From Epiperipatus broadwayi (taxonomy: Eukaryota > Onychophora > Udeonychophora > Euonychophora > Peripatidae): a stretch of DNA of 64,000 bases. A model generated the notes under the pieces. It did no database searches, was not told the origin of the DNA, and worked only from the letters and a program-made list of their open reading frames with translations. Shown here piece after piece: positions 1-12,346 of this stretch; the stretch's first letter is position 1, and every line of letters starts with the position of its first letter. The stretch is from NCBI GenBank assembly GCA_028023455.1, contig JAQFVV010000001.1, forward strand, positions 26,156,426 through 26,220,425, read 5' to 3'. The translations under genes were made by a program, and so were the position numbers.

Positions 1-611
1 GGAACAATTATATATGTCATTTAATTTGTTAGTCGTGCTAAGTTAGGATCAATTTTAAATAAATATTTAATTATAATTATATATCAAAATCATCCTTTCC
101 TTTATTTTGCTGCAATACTTTATATAAATACAATTTATCCAAACCACTTTTTAATAAAAATCTTTTACTGTACATAAACTGGCTCTGAAGAAGACTGTAG
201 AACAGGTGAAATGTAAGGTATATGTAATATGTGCAATAAAAGACTTGCTAAAAAGTGTTAAAAGTGATTTGGATAAATTGTATTTATATAATTATATATC
301 TTGATTACAAACCTCTTGAGCTATCATATAATATATTTCTTAATATGTGTATGATCTGTAGAGTGAACCATTATTCAAGCAGAAATTATTAGAATCTTTT
401 ATTGTTTATAAGTATTTATATTGTATAAACTGATTATGCCTTAATTTAGTCAAGTAAAGTAATGTGTGATTATTTGTGCAAAGTTATAATGTGGTTATTT
501 ATGCTTGTTTTTAGTAATCATCATAATTTCCAGACTTTAATAACTAATATTTAATTATTGCTCATTTCTTATTTAAACTGAATTACTGGATTATTTATTA
601 TTTTTATGTGA

Positions 612-809
612 TTATTTCACATATTTGTTCTTTAAGCATATGATAATTCCTGCTTCATGGAAATGGATTGGCCAAGTGTTCTTTAGATATGGTCTTGCCA
701 AGGTGGACATATCTCTCATATTCTCATATTCAGATAATCTTTTCTGGTAGTTGTTAATGTTATTGCCAATATTATTTCTAAGCATTGCTTTCGACCAGGT
801 TGGTAACAT
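612..809 (-). other. Unassigned 65-codon open frame
   Basis: This open frame on the minus strand runs from Met to a TAA stop and has a mixed, protein-like composition (it contains NNYQKRLSEYENMRDMSTLA and KNTWPIHFHE). An in-frame TGA lies directly before the Met, so it is not the simple continuation of an upstream exon. I do not recognise it. It could be a fragment of a mobile element, a processed pseudogene piece, or a last exon using an internal acceptor such as the CAG before KRLSE (phase 0, as exon E would require). Confidence 0.25.
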
Positions 810-1079
810 TCATAGAACTACTGTAAGTTTATATAAATAGAATTTATATGTTAATTATTTATATATATCATTTACATGAAAATGCAATGCACAAGACTTT
901 CTTATTTATTGTGTTGATGTTATTTGCAATAAACCATACCTCTTTATATTTTCTTTTTTGATCAGTGCACTCAGTGCAAATGATTTTTATATTAAAAGGA
1001 TCAAAATTGTAGCCAACCTCTTCATTTCATGTTCTAAAAGTATAGATTTAATACTAAGGTCTGTTTTAGCATATATATA

Positions 1080-1140
1080 TAGGTCTGTTTTAGCATATAT
1101 ATATATATATGTGTATGTGTGTGTGCGCGTGTGTGTGTGT
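1080..1140 (+). repeat. AT and GT microsatellite
   Basis: A short duplicated AGGTCTGTTTTAGCATATAT unit is followed by (AT)n and then a (GT)n/GC tract ending just before an ATT-rich stretch. It is a simple-sequence repeat next to the foldback element at 1185-1423. Confidence 0.8.
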
Positions 1141-1184
1141 AATAATATTATTATTTGATGTCTATATTTTTAAAGCAATATAAG

Positions 1185-1423
1185 TAATTATATAACTGAA
1201 TATTTGTAAATACAGTAACTAAATAATTAAAAATTTTATCCACTTAGGAGTGCTTTCGATTATCTCAGTAATCTGTGTCAACTAAAGCTTTGAAATGCTA
1301 ACTTTATAAGCATTTCAAAGCTTTAGTTGACACAGATTACTGAGATAACCGAAAGTGCTCCTAAGTGGATAAAATGTTTAATTATTTAGTTACTGTATTT
1401 ACAAATATTCAGTTATATAATTA
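1185..1423. mobile_element. Near-perfect foldback (hairpin) element, 239 bp
   Basis: Two arms of about 115 bp (1185-1299 and 1309-1423) are inverted copies of each other with only a handful of mismatches, and are separated by a 9-nt loop. The outer ends are TAATTATATAAC on the left and the reverse complement on the right. There is no coding capacity. This is typical of foldback MITEs. A GT microsatellite follows directly on the right. No clear target-site duplication is visible. Confidence 0.75.
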
Positions 1424-1439
1424 TGTGTGTGTGTGTGTT

Positions 1440-2140
1440 GTGCTAATCTTATAGCACAGTTGGTGCAAGATTCACCATACAAATTGCATTACATGTTGGT
1501 TCATTACATTTAATTTTATAAACTATTTGGAGAATTTAGTTTGGAGATAATTTATCTTTAGTATTGTTCAAAATTTGATTAAGATTAGGAAGGTTTCTAA
1601 TAGTCATATTGAAATCATTTGAGTAAATTGTTTTCATCTTTTTAGATATATGTGATACAAAAGCAAGGCTAATCCATGCATTAATATTGTTATTAATGTT
1701 TCTTGTATTTAAAGATGAATATATTTTTTAAGAGTTTTATTTAATATATTAATATTATATCCTGAATTGATTAAGTCTTATGTATAGTTTTTAATATTGA
1801 CTTTTCTGTCTGCTTCAAAATTACGTAATTTATAGTTTCTAGACAAAAAGCATTTGAAGCCAGTCAGTTTACGTAAAATTGGAGTATAAGAATGCAGGTG
1901 AATTATACCATGAATGTTGATCGATTTTATAATCATTTTATAATGAAATTATGGGTTTGAATATTGAATATACATATCTAAAAACTTTATGCCATTTAAT
2001 GTATCTTCATTTTTTATAATCCAAAATAAAGAAGATAAATGAGATAATTTATCCTTTATATCAATAATTGTTTTTTCTTCAGCATAGATAAGAATATCGT
2101 CTACATAGTGCATATACAAAAGTAATGTTGCTAAGTCAAT
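1440..2140 (-). pseudogene. Penelope-like reverse transcriptase relic
   Basis: Read on the minus strand, the segment at 2096-2107 encodes Tyr-Val-Asp-Asp within YMHYVDDILIYAEEK, the RT catalytic motif C. It is followed by a GIKFLDM stretch, like the FLD motif that follows the Penelope RT core. Further down, broken frames contain NYKLRNFEADRKVNIKN and LNQILNNTKDKL-like text, resembling the linker between RT and GIY-YIG in Penelope-like elements. Several stops and frame changes are present. The 5' part of the RT is missing upstream of about 2140. The assignment to Penelope-like elements rather than another RT class is inference. Confidence 0.5.
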
Positions 2141-3008
2141 TCAAGATATAATATTAAGGAAAAATATCTGTTTAGCATTATATTATACATACATATATTT
2201 GAAGGTATAAATCACCAATAAATAAGAGGTTAATCATTTTTATTCAACACATCTAATGTAAAATTGATATAAAAAATTTATATCACACAAATTGCTATAA
2301 GTTAACTAACTGAGTGCTAGAACATGATACATATTTCACATTATACCCAAACTCGTAAAAAAATTTTAGAATTTAACATCAAAAACTCAATAAGCACATA
2401 AAAGTATTAACATATAAGCAAATTAACTTTAACATTTTCAACAAAAGAGCAAATAATATTCACATATACATAATACATCTTGTTATAGAGCAAAGTACAT
2501 ATTGAATCAGAGTTTGTGATATTAAATTTTTAAAAGCATAATGATTGTATAAAGTAGTTTATAAAACCGATTTTATACTACAGATTAACATTAATTTATT
2601 AGATATTATATTGGTATATTATCAAATACTTCATAATATAAAATCGTTAAAATTCTAAAATATAAAATTTGTTTTATTACATCTTATTTAAGTTATATAT
2701 CAATTTTAAGATGTGTAGGTATTCGAATATTAATTTATATCATTGTTTAAAATATTGTGTAAAAATTAAATATGGATTTGTTGTAAAACATCACTATTTC
2801 AATATATTTGTTGAGTTTTTATTATCTCCATGGTTCTCGAAAAGCTTCTGGTTATAGAGCAAAATATTTAATGTCAGAGATTATGATCAGTGATTATGGT
2901 TAAATTTTACAAAACGATTTTAAACATGATGAATGAATTGGTTAACAGTTTACTTATTATTTATACATATGCAAATAATATTACAATAAATACTTAGAAA
3001 AAAATTAC
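2141..3008. other. AT-rich intron/flank, nothing recognised
   Basis: Very AT-rich DNA with scattered homopolymer runs. I see no coding, RNA or transposon feature on either strand. Confidence 0.6.
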
Positions 3009-3111
3009 TTTTCCACAGAAATCAGCTTCATTTAATCTTCTACAGCGGCTGTTTATATCATAATTAACATTCTTCTTCATCAGGCGAATCAAACCATTTT
3101 TATAAGTTGAA
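3009..3111 (-). CDS. Exon E of the same GT14-like gene, last one seen in the window
   Basis: This is a 103-bp exon with acceptor CTTTACAG and donor GTAATT. One base completes Arg from exon D; 34 codons follow and the exon ends in phase 0. It includes RLMKKNVNYDINSRCRRLNE and ADFCGK. The C-x-x-x-x-x-x-DFCGK ending resembles the C-x-C...DWCGCSP block of xylosyltransferases, and the downstream exon would be expected to start with Ser-Pro. I found no convincing next exon in the first 3 kb, so the 3' end of the gene probably lies beyond the left edge of the window. Confidence 0.75.
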
Positions 3112-4765
3112 CTGTAAAGTGATATTTAAAATGTAATATCTTTATATTATTTTGTTTTAACTATAATAAAAACATGTATATGTGTGCGCATGCGTGTGTG
3201 TTCATGGGCGTTTTTATATATGCATACATATTTTTAATCTTTGGAATTAAATCAGTTTTAAAAACTACGTTAAAAGATCATTTGATTTTAAGATCTTTTT
3301 AAAAAATACTTTTTTATATTATTTACAGTTTAATAATACTCATGAAATAATGTATAAATTATAAAAGAAAGTATAAAACAAAAATATACATTAATTAAAT
3401 TACAAATAAAATAACTATGTTGAAAATAATGGAATTACATAAATATTTGGACAAGATAAATTAGAATTATTGTAATTCAGAAATTTTATATATACATACA
3501 ATATATAGTTTTAAAAGTCTTAATGAAAATTTTACATCCTTCATGTAACATTTTCTGTCATCATATTAAATGTGTATTGTATTATTTATATTCAAGCTTG
3601 CAGAATATTTGAATTTTTTTGTTATTCTAATTAAAACAATGCAATTATTTATTATTAATTATTTGAAATAAAAATAATTTTACAAGTTTTTCCAGAATAC
3701 TTTTTTTTTCATTATTCTTATTTCTTGCTCTGTTATTTTGAATATAAAACTTCCTTTTTCTTATTATTTGTTTTCTTATTCTTTCTTGTTTTTTCTTTGG
3801 CCTTTACCATTACTGTAACACATTTAGCATTATTTTTTATATATGAGAACATTATATCTCTCAAAAAGATAATAAAATATTTTCAGTCTGATAGGTCACA
3901 TTATTTTCTATCATTGAGAAACTAACATCAACACACAAAGAAATTACGATCAAATTCATTTATAAAAACATTATTCAAAAAATAAATTGAAGCTGCAAAA
4001 AAATCAATAATGAATTATAAAAATATCTTCCATGTAATTGTAATTAAATGCAAATAACCAAAAAATAAAATGTTTTATCTCCAATTATAAATAATATAAA
4101 AACGATTTAATTTACAAAGAATTTTAGATTTTTAAGAACAAAATCATACATAATAAAAAATTACAAAAGTGCAAATTTCATATCAGGGATTAAAGTCTGT
4201 TGAAGATGATTATAATGAATATTTATATTGATTAAAAATCCAGAAAAAGCCAAGGAACACGATTAATTTCAAATTCAATAATTTAATTCTGATAGAAAAA
4301 TAAATGGGCAATATAAAAATAATTTAAATCAAATAACAGAAAAAGCTTTCAAGATATTAGACATAATAAGACAATTAATATAATTAATTGGTTATTTGAT
4401 ATTTGTAATTTTAAGTTTCCATGTAGGTGTTCTCCTTGAAGACTTCTTAATTTCAGCCTAATATACACAGAATTAATTTTTTCCATTTATGCAATAGAAT
4501 ATTTACCAGGCTAATACAGAGAAATAATTTATCCATTTTTCTTTCTAATAATTTTTCAGGTTAGGCTAACACATAAATACAGAAATTCTCATGCTCTTGG
4601 TTGGAGACAAATTTTGTTGCAGATTACTTCAGGGATATTTTCTTCTTTTTTACATTTTTTCAGTGAAGCAGGTTACATGAAAGTAGATGGCAATTAGCTT
4701 TTAGCTAAACTTATCACATATTTACCTTTATTTTTAGAAAACATTTTAAACAGCTAAACTTCTGC
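3112..4765. other. Intron DNA between exons D and E, left part
   Basis: AT-rich sequence with a short GT/GC tract near 3180-3205 (TGTGTGCGCATGCGTGTGTG). No open frame with family resemblance was found. Confidence 0.6.
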
Positions 4766-5553
4766 TGAATTGAGTTTAGATCTATACAACTATACAGGCT
4801 AGTGAGCTTAACTTGAAAACATTATTGTGTTTTCATTTTGGACTCAAAGTTTTACAGTTATGTAAAAAAGTAAAAGGTTGCTGCTGGTGGATTGCACTGG
4901 ATCCTAATATCTAGGTGCAGTGCTCTCAGATCCAAGGCTCCTCACTGATGAAAGCCACAAGCTAATAACTAGTCAGGGGATTTTGGATGAGTAGGCACTA
5001 GATAGTGATTTATGTACAAACCTTCCTGTATCCATTTATTATTCTGGTTTGCACTAAGTGGCATTACTGTATAGAGAGTTTTGCCTCTGTGAAAAACAGC
5101 TCATGTAAGCATAAAAAATGGTGATCATGTGATGTTTAATGGTTGAATATCAATCCTGCCCAATAATATTATAGTGACTATGGTTATTAAAGAATCAAAT
5201 GCATGAAAAAGTATGGATGCTGAACTAAGTTCTAATCTATACAACTATAGAAGCTAATGAGTTTAGCTTGAAAACATTATTGTGTTTTCATTTTGGACTC
5301 AAAGCTTTACAGTTAGCTAAAAAAGTAAAGGGTGGCTACTGGAGAGTTAGATTGCATCCTAAAATCTAGGTGCAGTGCTCTCAGATTCAAGGCTCCTCAA
5401 TGATAAAAACCACAAGCTAGAAACTAGTCTGGGGATTTTGGATGAGTAGGGACTAGATAGGGATTTTATGCACAAACCTTCCTGCATCCATTGATTACTC
5501 TGGCTTACACTGAGTGGCATTACTGTATGGAGAGTTTTGTCTCTACTACAAAA
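4766..5553 (+). repeat. 455-bp tandem repeat, copies 1 and 2
   Basis: A unit starting TGAATTGAGTTTAGATCTAT at 4766 recurs at 5221 (TGAACTAAGTTCTAATCTAT), a period of 455 bp. Both copies contain AGGTGCAGTGCTCTCAGAT, AAGGCTCCTCA and an ACTAGATAG block. The second copy stops after the GGAGAGTTTTG motif near 5553. The unit is about 10-15 % diverged between copies and has higher GC than its surroundings. Two more copies lie at 8183-8787. It is either a small satellite or the body of an unrecognised dispersed element. Confidence 0.75.
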
Positions 5554-7189
5554 GTTTTTGATTGCATTTTTTTTATCAAATTTATTGTGAAATGGGCTCA
5601 GTGTAGTCATGTATAAGTTAACTAAAAAAAATAAAAATTACTGCAAAAAGTTTTAATCATAGTGATTTAATAATATAAAACAATAAATTAATAGTAGTGC
5701 ACCAAGTTCAATCTTCTTATTAAGATTATTTTTAATGTTTTTCATAATTTTTATTTTAATATTATCCTTTGTTATCCTTATTTTCCACATGCAATGCAAA
5801 TGTTATTATGCTAGATTTTAAAAAATAATTTTAGAATTTCAAATATTCAAGATATCTACTTGCAATAGTGTTCTTTATTATATATTACAAAATATATATA
5901 AAAATACAAATAAATAAATGTAAATTTGTTACCATATTTTGATATTTGTTTGCTTAAGAAGGATAGACTTCCAGAGCCACTCTGACTAATATTTTTCTAA
6001 AAGAGAGTAGTAGTCCAACTAAACTTGAGAATCTCTGTTCTAAAGCATGAACTGTATTGACAAATCCTCCAACATGTAGTAATGTCATAAATAATGAATT
6101 TGGAGTTGTTATAGCATTAAGAAATGGTGTGGCTAAGATTATTACACATTTTGGTTTTTATATATAATATGAAAGATTTGGAGCATATCAAATTCAGACT
6201 TCTCTACAACTAGAATACTAAGTTTAATTAACTAAAAGTTGATATGAGGATGAACCTCATATGTATAATTTAAATAAGTTATTAATGGTGATATTAAATA
6301 TATACATCTATGGATTGCAATATGCTAATAAGCCATCAATTATAGCATTCACTCTATGAACTTTAAGCAGTTATTTCTTGATAAATTACAATTATCAGAA
6401 TCATCTTTATCTTGTCAATTCCTTGCAAAAACACTGAACAAATGCAAATTAATTCCATCATTTTATATTTTATAAAATTTTCATATTTTGTTTGTCCATC
6501 ATATAATACTAAATATTACTAGTCTGTGAACATTTTTTAATTGAACATATTAGTCATTTTTGTATAAGTGATTGTCATAAATCTGTCATTTAATATTTTA
6601 TCTTTAATAATATATATATTTAAATTATTAATTTGTCGTGAAAATATATTTAAATTATTAATTTGTCGTGAAAATATTGTACTTAAATATTATTAAAGAA
6701 TTAATGGATTTGGGATAGAAAATTATAATAGGCTTTCTTTTTTTTTCTTAAAATAAATCTATTTGGAATATATATTATCAAACATAATTTTTCTTGATAA
6801 TATTTTATCTTATAAAAAATTAAGTTAAAACCTCATGACTACTGAAAATTACTTTTGCAGAAAATTAATTTTATCGCTATAATAGTTTGGTTTTGGAAAT
6901 ATTTAAGTGACAAAGTATTGTAGAGAATCAATTACACATTTTTAAATAGAATATAAATACAGTATATAAAATGAGTGTGAAATGAAGGAATATTTCATTA
7001 ACCTTTGTTATGTTAAAAAAACAAACTTTTACTTCAGTCTACCTATTTAGGAAAAATAAGTTACTCTTATAAAATCTAAGTATAACATTTTTACAAAACT
7101 AATAAAAAACGTAGGGTATTTATTGATTATGAATTCTATTAGAGAAATAATATAAATATTTGCATTGCAAAGAAATCAAGCCAGAAGCA
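5554..7189. other. AT-rich intron, with one 30-bp tandem duplication
   Basis: No gene-like feature was found. At about 6614-6675 a 30-bp unit containing TTAATTTGTCGTGAAAATAT occurs twice in tandem without visible mismatch. Confidence 0.6.
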
Positions 7190-7610
7190 CAAACCGGTCT
7201 GGGATTGGAGATATTCTGTAAAGTTTGTTAAGAGCTATTGGCAAGTTCATTAGATAACATTTGTAATACAAGCTTGTTAAATTAGGTCATGTGATGTATC
7301 TCTTGATTTTTTTTGCAAATTATATTTTTTGCTACTAAAACTTTGGCAATTTTATATTGCTAAAGCTATTAATATATGGTGTATCTGAACTTAGTTCAGT
7401 CCCATATGGCTATTTAAATTAGATAACTGGCTTTGAAGACATATGGATGTCTATAAATTTCAGATTTTCTACTTAATAGTTAAATCATTAGATAAAGTGC
7501 TGGACTTGACCTGGTATTTTAAATCTAATACTTGAATATCGTAGAACTTCATTGAGGAAGCTAGAAACAGAAACTGGTCTGGGGTTGGGGATATTCTGAA
7601 AATCTTGCAA
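7190..7610 (+). repeat. Dispersed repeat, inverted relative to 40330-40545
   Basis: Two blocks here (7190-7300 and about 7440-7610) each carry GGTCTGGGRTTGGRGATATT. Reverse-complement sequence occurs at 40330-40545, including AAGTTTGTTAAGAGCT, ACAAGCTT and TTAGGTCATGTGA. This marks an unclassified dispersed repeat family with at least three segments in the window. Confidence 0.65.
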
Positions 7611-8182
7611 TTTCAATGAAAAATAGTGGTTATATGTAATAAATTAGAACTGAGAAAAATGAGTAAAATTAAAGGTAAATAACGTTAAAAATCAATGTGA
7701 TAATTAAAAAGTGACTTTTAGTTTGTATATAAATATTTAGAAAGGTTATTCAATAAAAATTGATAGTGAAAAATAAAATGACCAGCAATGAAATGGATGA
7801 GCACCATCATACAGGCAAGTTTGAAATACTTAACAGAAGTTCATTATAGAGAAATTTTATCACATCACCAACAAATAATTTAGCAAACTTGATTTCACTT
7901 AGTAATAATTATATTAACTAGTGATTATATAGAGGTGAGTAAAAAATTAAAATAATTTCAACATTTAGCAAATTAAAAAATTTTTAAAAATTAGTTATTT
8001 GGGGTTCATAGAATTAAAAATGACACTTATAAAAATATTTATTTAAAGAAAAAACTTGAGGAAAAAAGATAAAAAGCAATTGGAATCCTTTGAAATGGAC
8101 ATTTAAAAAAAAATTAGAAAAGATTAATTGTCTTGATAAATTAGGAATATTTAAGATAAACCATAACTATTATTAAAACAGG

Positions 8183-8787
8183 CAAGGCTCCTCACTGATG
8201 AAAGCCACAAGCTAGAAACTAGTCGGGGGATATTGGATGAATAGGCATTAGATAGGGATTTTATGCAAAAGCTTTTTGACATCCATTGATTACTCTGGAT
8301 TGCACTAAGTGGCACTACTGTGTGGAGAGTTTCACTTGTTTTAATAACAGTTATGAACAAGCATAAGAAATGGTAATCATGTGATGTTTAGTGGTTTAAT
8401 GCCAATCTTTCCTAAAAGGATAGTAGTGGTTATGGTTATTAAAGAACCAAAGACATTAAAATATATGGGTATTGAACTAAGTTCAGACCTATATGACTAA
8501 TGAGCTTGGATTAAAAATATTATTGTGTTTTTAATTTTAGACTCATAGTTTTGTAGTTAAGTAGATATAAAAGGTGGCTGCTGGAGGGTTGCATTAGATC
8601 CTAAGATCTAGGTGCAGAGCTCTCAGATCTAAGGCTCCTCACTGACGGGAGCCACAAACTAGAAACTAATCTGAGGATCTTGAATGAGTAAACACTAGAT
8701 AGGGATTTTATGCACTTCTGGCATCCAATGGTTATTCTGGCTTGCACTGAGTGGCACTACTGTTTGGAGAGTTTTGCCTGTTTTAAT
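8183..8787 (+). repeat. 455-bp tandem repeat, copies 3 and 4
   Basis: Copy 3 is truncated at its left end: it begins at the AAGGCTCCTCACTGATG point of the unit and runs to 8472. Copy 4 begins at 8473 with TGAACTAAGTTCAGACC and stops after the same GGAGAGTTTTGCCTG motif that ends copy 2. The head-to-tail order and shared right end show that both pairs come from one tandem family. Confidence 0.75.
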
Positions 8788-9165
8788 ATTTAAGATACTA
8801 AAAAGAGTGAATGAAAAATAAATTTTGTGTCAATTGTGAAAAGAAAAACTATGAATAATAAACTGCTTTTAAAGATATAAAATAATGAAAGAAATATTTC
8901 AAAAAGTTTAAAAAATGAAAAAAATAATAATTAATTTTCTTTAAAAATAAGATATAAGAATGTAAAAACAAATTAAAACATAGTTAAACTTTTTAAAAGT
9001 GTTGTTAAATTTTTTGTGAATACTGCTTGTGGAAAGATAACTAAATGTGTGGAGTTAAAAATGCACAATATTTTTTTTCATTACCCTATAACTATTTTAT
9101 AAGTTGATAAACTTTACATTTTAAATTATCATAAGTATAAATAATTTAAAATTTTCTATTATTAC

Positions 9166-9294
9166 CGGTAAGGTGAATTAATAAGAAGACTAAGAAAATA
9201 TCCTTCATCTACAACAGACATCGTTTGAAGAGAAAACTGCAAATGATCCACAGACTTTCGTTTTTCAGGAGAAAGCAAGAATTCTGCAAATGTT
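9166..9294 (-). CDS. Exon D of the same GT14-like gene
   Basis: This is a 129-bp exon with a strong acceptor (a T-run then CCTGTAG) and donor GTAATA. It begins with the base completing Arg from exon C and contains 42 codons (TFAEFLLSPEKR, then LQFSLQTMSVVDEGYFLSLL, then INSPY). It ends with CG, completed by the first T of exon E. The D-E-x-x-F-x-x-x-L-x-NSP pattern matches the block E-S-F-F-H-T-V-L-E-NS in xylosyltransferases. The intron to exon C is about 10.8 kb and contains a Merlin-like element, AAT and GATA arrays, and a TIR element with an 8-bp target duplication. Confidence 0.85.
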
Positions 9295-10087
9295 CTACAG
9301 GAAAAAAATGTATTAAACAATATTATAAGCATCCATGACAAGTCATACATATATATGAATGTGTTGTGAATGTGGACTTTGTATTAGCAACATTACCAAA
9401 AGATTTGTGTCAGGTATATGAATATGAAGATATATTTATTAAAAGTGATTCAGCGCTTTAAAAATAAAATGAAAACTATAATAAATTCATTCATTTATTT
9501 AAATCTATATACATAAAATAATCTTTTTAAAATTCTAAAATAACCCTTTGTAAAAATTGTTTAACTTTTTGAATTGTAATTTTTTTGTATACTAGTATCA
9601 TCAATGGTACAGGTCACTGGATGGTGCTGTTGCTACTCAAAAACAGTTAAATATAACATTTACTGAGACAGGCTGCAATAATCTATAGTGTGCTATGCTA
9701 ATTTCTCACAATTCACACTTGGCTAATGCGACTATTCATACTCTACAAATCATTGGTATTGATCCTGTGCTATTATATAATTTGAGGGTGTGTAGATTTT
9801 AAGTCAATGTAATATTTGAAATGTTATTAAAAAAATTATTATATTACATTTTAATGATGAAGTATTAGCTCCAAATAATTTTAAAATGGTTGCCATGGTT
9901 CTGAATTGAGTTTGGAAGAGTATAAAATTAGGAAAAGTTTTGTTGTAAGCATGAATTATTGGATAGTCATGGTATTCGCAAAATAGCTATTTTAAAACAT
10001 GACTTTGTAATAGAAATATAGTGAACAAACAATCTTACTAATGATATCGTTTTATTGTTTGATTTTCCAAGTTAGTGAGTATTAATC

Positions 10088-10235
10088 AAAAGTAACTTAA
10101 TAAAAAGAATGATAATACATATATGTGTGTATGTGCATATATTTTATAAAAACGTACTTCAAAGATTAACTAAAAATAACTTAATAAAAGATATAGCAAT
10201 ATATATGTGTATATTATAAATGCGTACTTCAAATA
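10088..10235 (+). repeat. Imperfect tandem duplication of about 75 bp
   Basis: Two adjacent copies contain AAGTAACTTAATAAAA or AAATAACTTAATAAAA, a short ATATGTGTATATT tract and a CGTACTTCAAA end. They lie inside the Merlin-like element. Confidence 0.55.
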
Positions 10236-10773
10236 ATGTTAACTGATCTATATAAATAAAGTACACATAAATAATTATAGATTTTAAAGTAATAAATTTA
10301 AATGTTAGTTAAACATTACTTGATATGTGAATTTTTACAGATATATGCAAAAGGAGCAGCAAGGTTAGAGTTTTAAAATCTTGTCATTTCTTTTAAAGTA
10401 TTGTTTATTTCTCAGCTATGATAAATCTCTTATACTAATTGACTTTCCTTGCATAAAAGTTATAATTTCTAGATGACAGATTCACATATATGTTAGAATG
10501 TTTACCAAGTTAAAATCTGTTTTGTGGAATAGTTTATTTCTTGGAAATTATCTGACCACACCCAGGTTTTAAAATTTATAAAAACAAAAATAAACTTAAA
10601 AAGATATTAAATTTGAATTATAACAAAGTGTAAGTTAGTAGACTGATGCTATTTTTATCAGTTACTGAGATAATGATTTTGTTTAAAAACTGGTAACAGA
10701 TGGAAATTAAAGATAAAAAATATCATAACTTGTAAATAAGCATGGTAAACTAGGCTTGACTATTTATTCTGAT

Positions 10774-11030
10774 TGCTGGAATGGTTACAGGATGGCTGAC
10801 CTCGAGGCTGCTGGGTTTCATCACCTCAAAGTAAATCACCAGTATAATTTTGTCAACCCCTCCACAGATGCCACACACAAAATATAGGCTGTGAGGGTTG
10901 TTGAAATAGCAGAATAAGTGACAGAGGCACTTTCATGTCATTAGTCAATGACTACCTGACCAAATTTATGTGGTGGCATCTACACCATGGACAAGATCTC
11001 TTCATCTCAATTTTGAAAAAGATGAGTTTA
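10774..11030 (+). pseudogene. ISXO2/IS1016-like (Merlin) transposase fragment
   Basis: The plus-strand reading contains AGFHHLKVNHQYNFVNPSTD, then after a frame change TQNIGCEG, DRGTFMSLVNDYL and KFMWWHLH. The order V-N-H-x-x-N-F-V-x-P followed by H-T-Q-x-I-E and a Y-L-x-E-F-x-W block is the C-terminal part of the DDE domain in IS1595/IS1016-type transposases. A frame shift after the T-D-A-T-H block and stops elsewhere make it inactive. It sits in the middle of an inverted-repeat-bounded element, which supports the assignment. Confidence 0.6.
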
Positions 11031-11727
11031 CATTAGACCAAGATTTTTGCTAATGTCATTGTTTTTGTTTTTGTTATTCAAAAAGTTGTTTTATTACAGT
11101 TCCAACTTGAATATACATAAAAAAACATTCAAGATATTGTTGTTTGGTTTTTCTATTTGTACATCAATTTATTCCTTTGAACATGATTTTTTTATTCAAT
11201 GTTGTTTTTTGTCAGGCAAAATTAGATTTAAGAAAAAAAGCTGCCAAATAGACGGTGTTTGTTACTTGTAGTGTCGATAAAAAAATATTCAAATAAACTT
11301 ATACAGTTATTTGATTGTTTATGTTAAGTTTTCAAAAAAATTACTTATTTAAAAAGGTCCAAGAAAATAAAGAAAAGGATTTTGCATTAGAAGAAGTATA
11401 GTGAACAAACGCCAAAAAAAGTAATTACATTAAGAAAAAAAAACATGGTGATTGTTCCTTTTTGTATAAATAAAAAATTTCTTATTAAAAAATGTCATTT
11501 AGTTATTAAAGAAAAAAAATGTAATAAAAAAGACATTCTTTAATAATAGGTTAAAAAAATGTAAGAAAAAAAAACGTTTACTATTTAGTTATTAAAAAAG
11601 GTTAGTTATTTAATAATAGGTCATGGCCAGGTAATGTTATATTTTAATGTTTTTGAGTAGCAATAGCACTATCCAGTGACCTGTTCTATCGATGATAATA
11701 TTATCTTTTTTTTAATTTTAAACAATG

Positions 11728-11739
11728 CCCCCCCCCCCT
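11728..11739 (+). repeat. C12 homopolymer
   Basis: Twelve consecutive C follow a T-rich stretch and precede T5A9. It is one of three C runs of ten or more in this AT-rich window (the others are at 16861 and 29768). Confidence 0.95.
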
Positions 11740-12346
11740 TTTTAAAAAAAAACACAGGATGGTGTGATGGTTTGCAATTTGAAAAAAAATGTGAAATCAA
11801 AAACTTAACAAATTACTATTTGCATAGAACACTATAATAACATTAGAAGTATTAAAATTAATGAAACTTAAAAAGTTGGTAAAGACACAAAGATGAAGGG
11901 AAGCAATATATACATTTACAAATTGTAAAGTAAAAATCGTTAATGATTTTAAATTTAATTTTCATAAAAAAAAATGTTAAACATAAAAGTAAATAAGTAT
12001 TATTTTGTAAATTGATTTTTAAAATGAATAAAATAATAAATACTGTTATTAGATTCTGATCTTTAATAGTAATATCTATATTATAATATAGGTTTGAATG
12101 TAAAATTATTTATTAAAATAATAACTGTTGTCTAAAAAAATAATAGTGATTAAAAATATACATATATTTTAAACATGTGTTACAGCATAAAGTGGGAAAA
12201 CAGTTTTAAATAATTATCCTTAACTTTGGATTTTAAATATAAAGTATTTCATTGAAGTTTTTCATTAAAAAATATTTAAGTAGCATAAAAAAACATTGAT
12301 TGACCTTATTTAAAAAATACTATCGAGTAAAAAAATATAATAATAT

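Larger units (their letters stand above)
9596..11698 (+). mobile_element. Merlin-like DNA transposon relic
   Basis: Terminal inverted repeats of about 65 bp are visible: the left arm contains ACAGGTCACTGGATGGTGCT and TTGCTACTCAAAAACA, and the right arm (about 11632-11698) holds their reverse complement with a few changes. Between them is a broken transposase segment (10774-11030) of the ISXO2/IS1016 type, the transposase of the Merlin superfamily. The right half is dominated by A-runs and a C12 run. Target duplication is unclear; a degraded 8-bp pair (TACTAGTA / TAATATTA) is possible. Confidence 0.65.

Noticed and set aside
5359-8360. Two similar minus-strand frames in the 455-bp repeats
   Set aside because: Similarity follows from the DNA repeat itself; the frames do not continue into other copies and match no known family.
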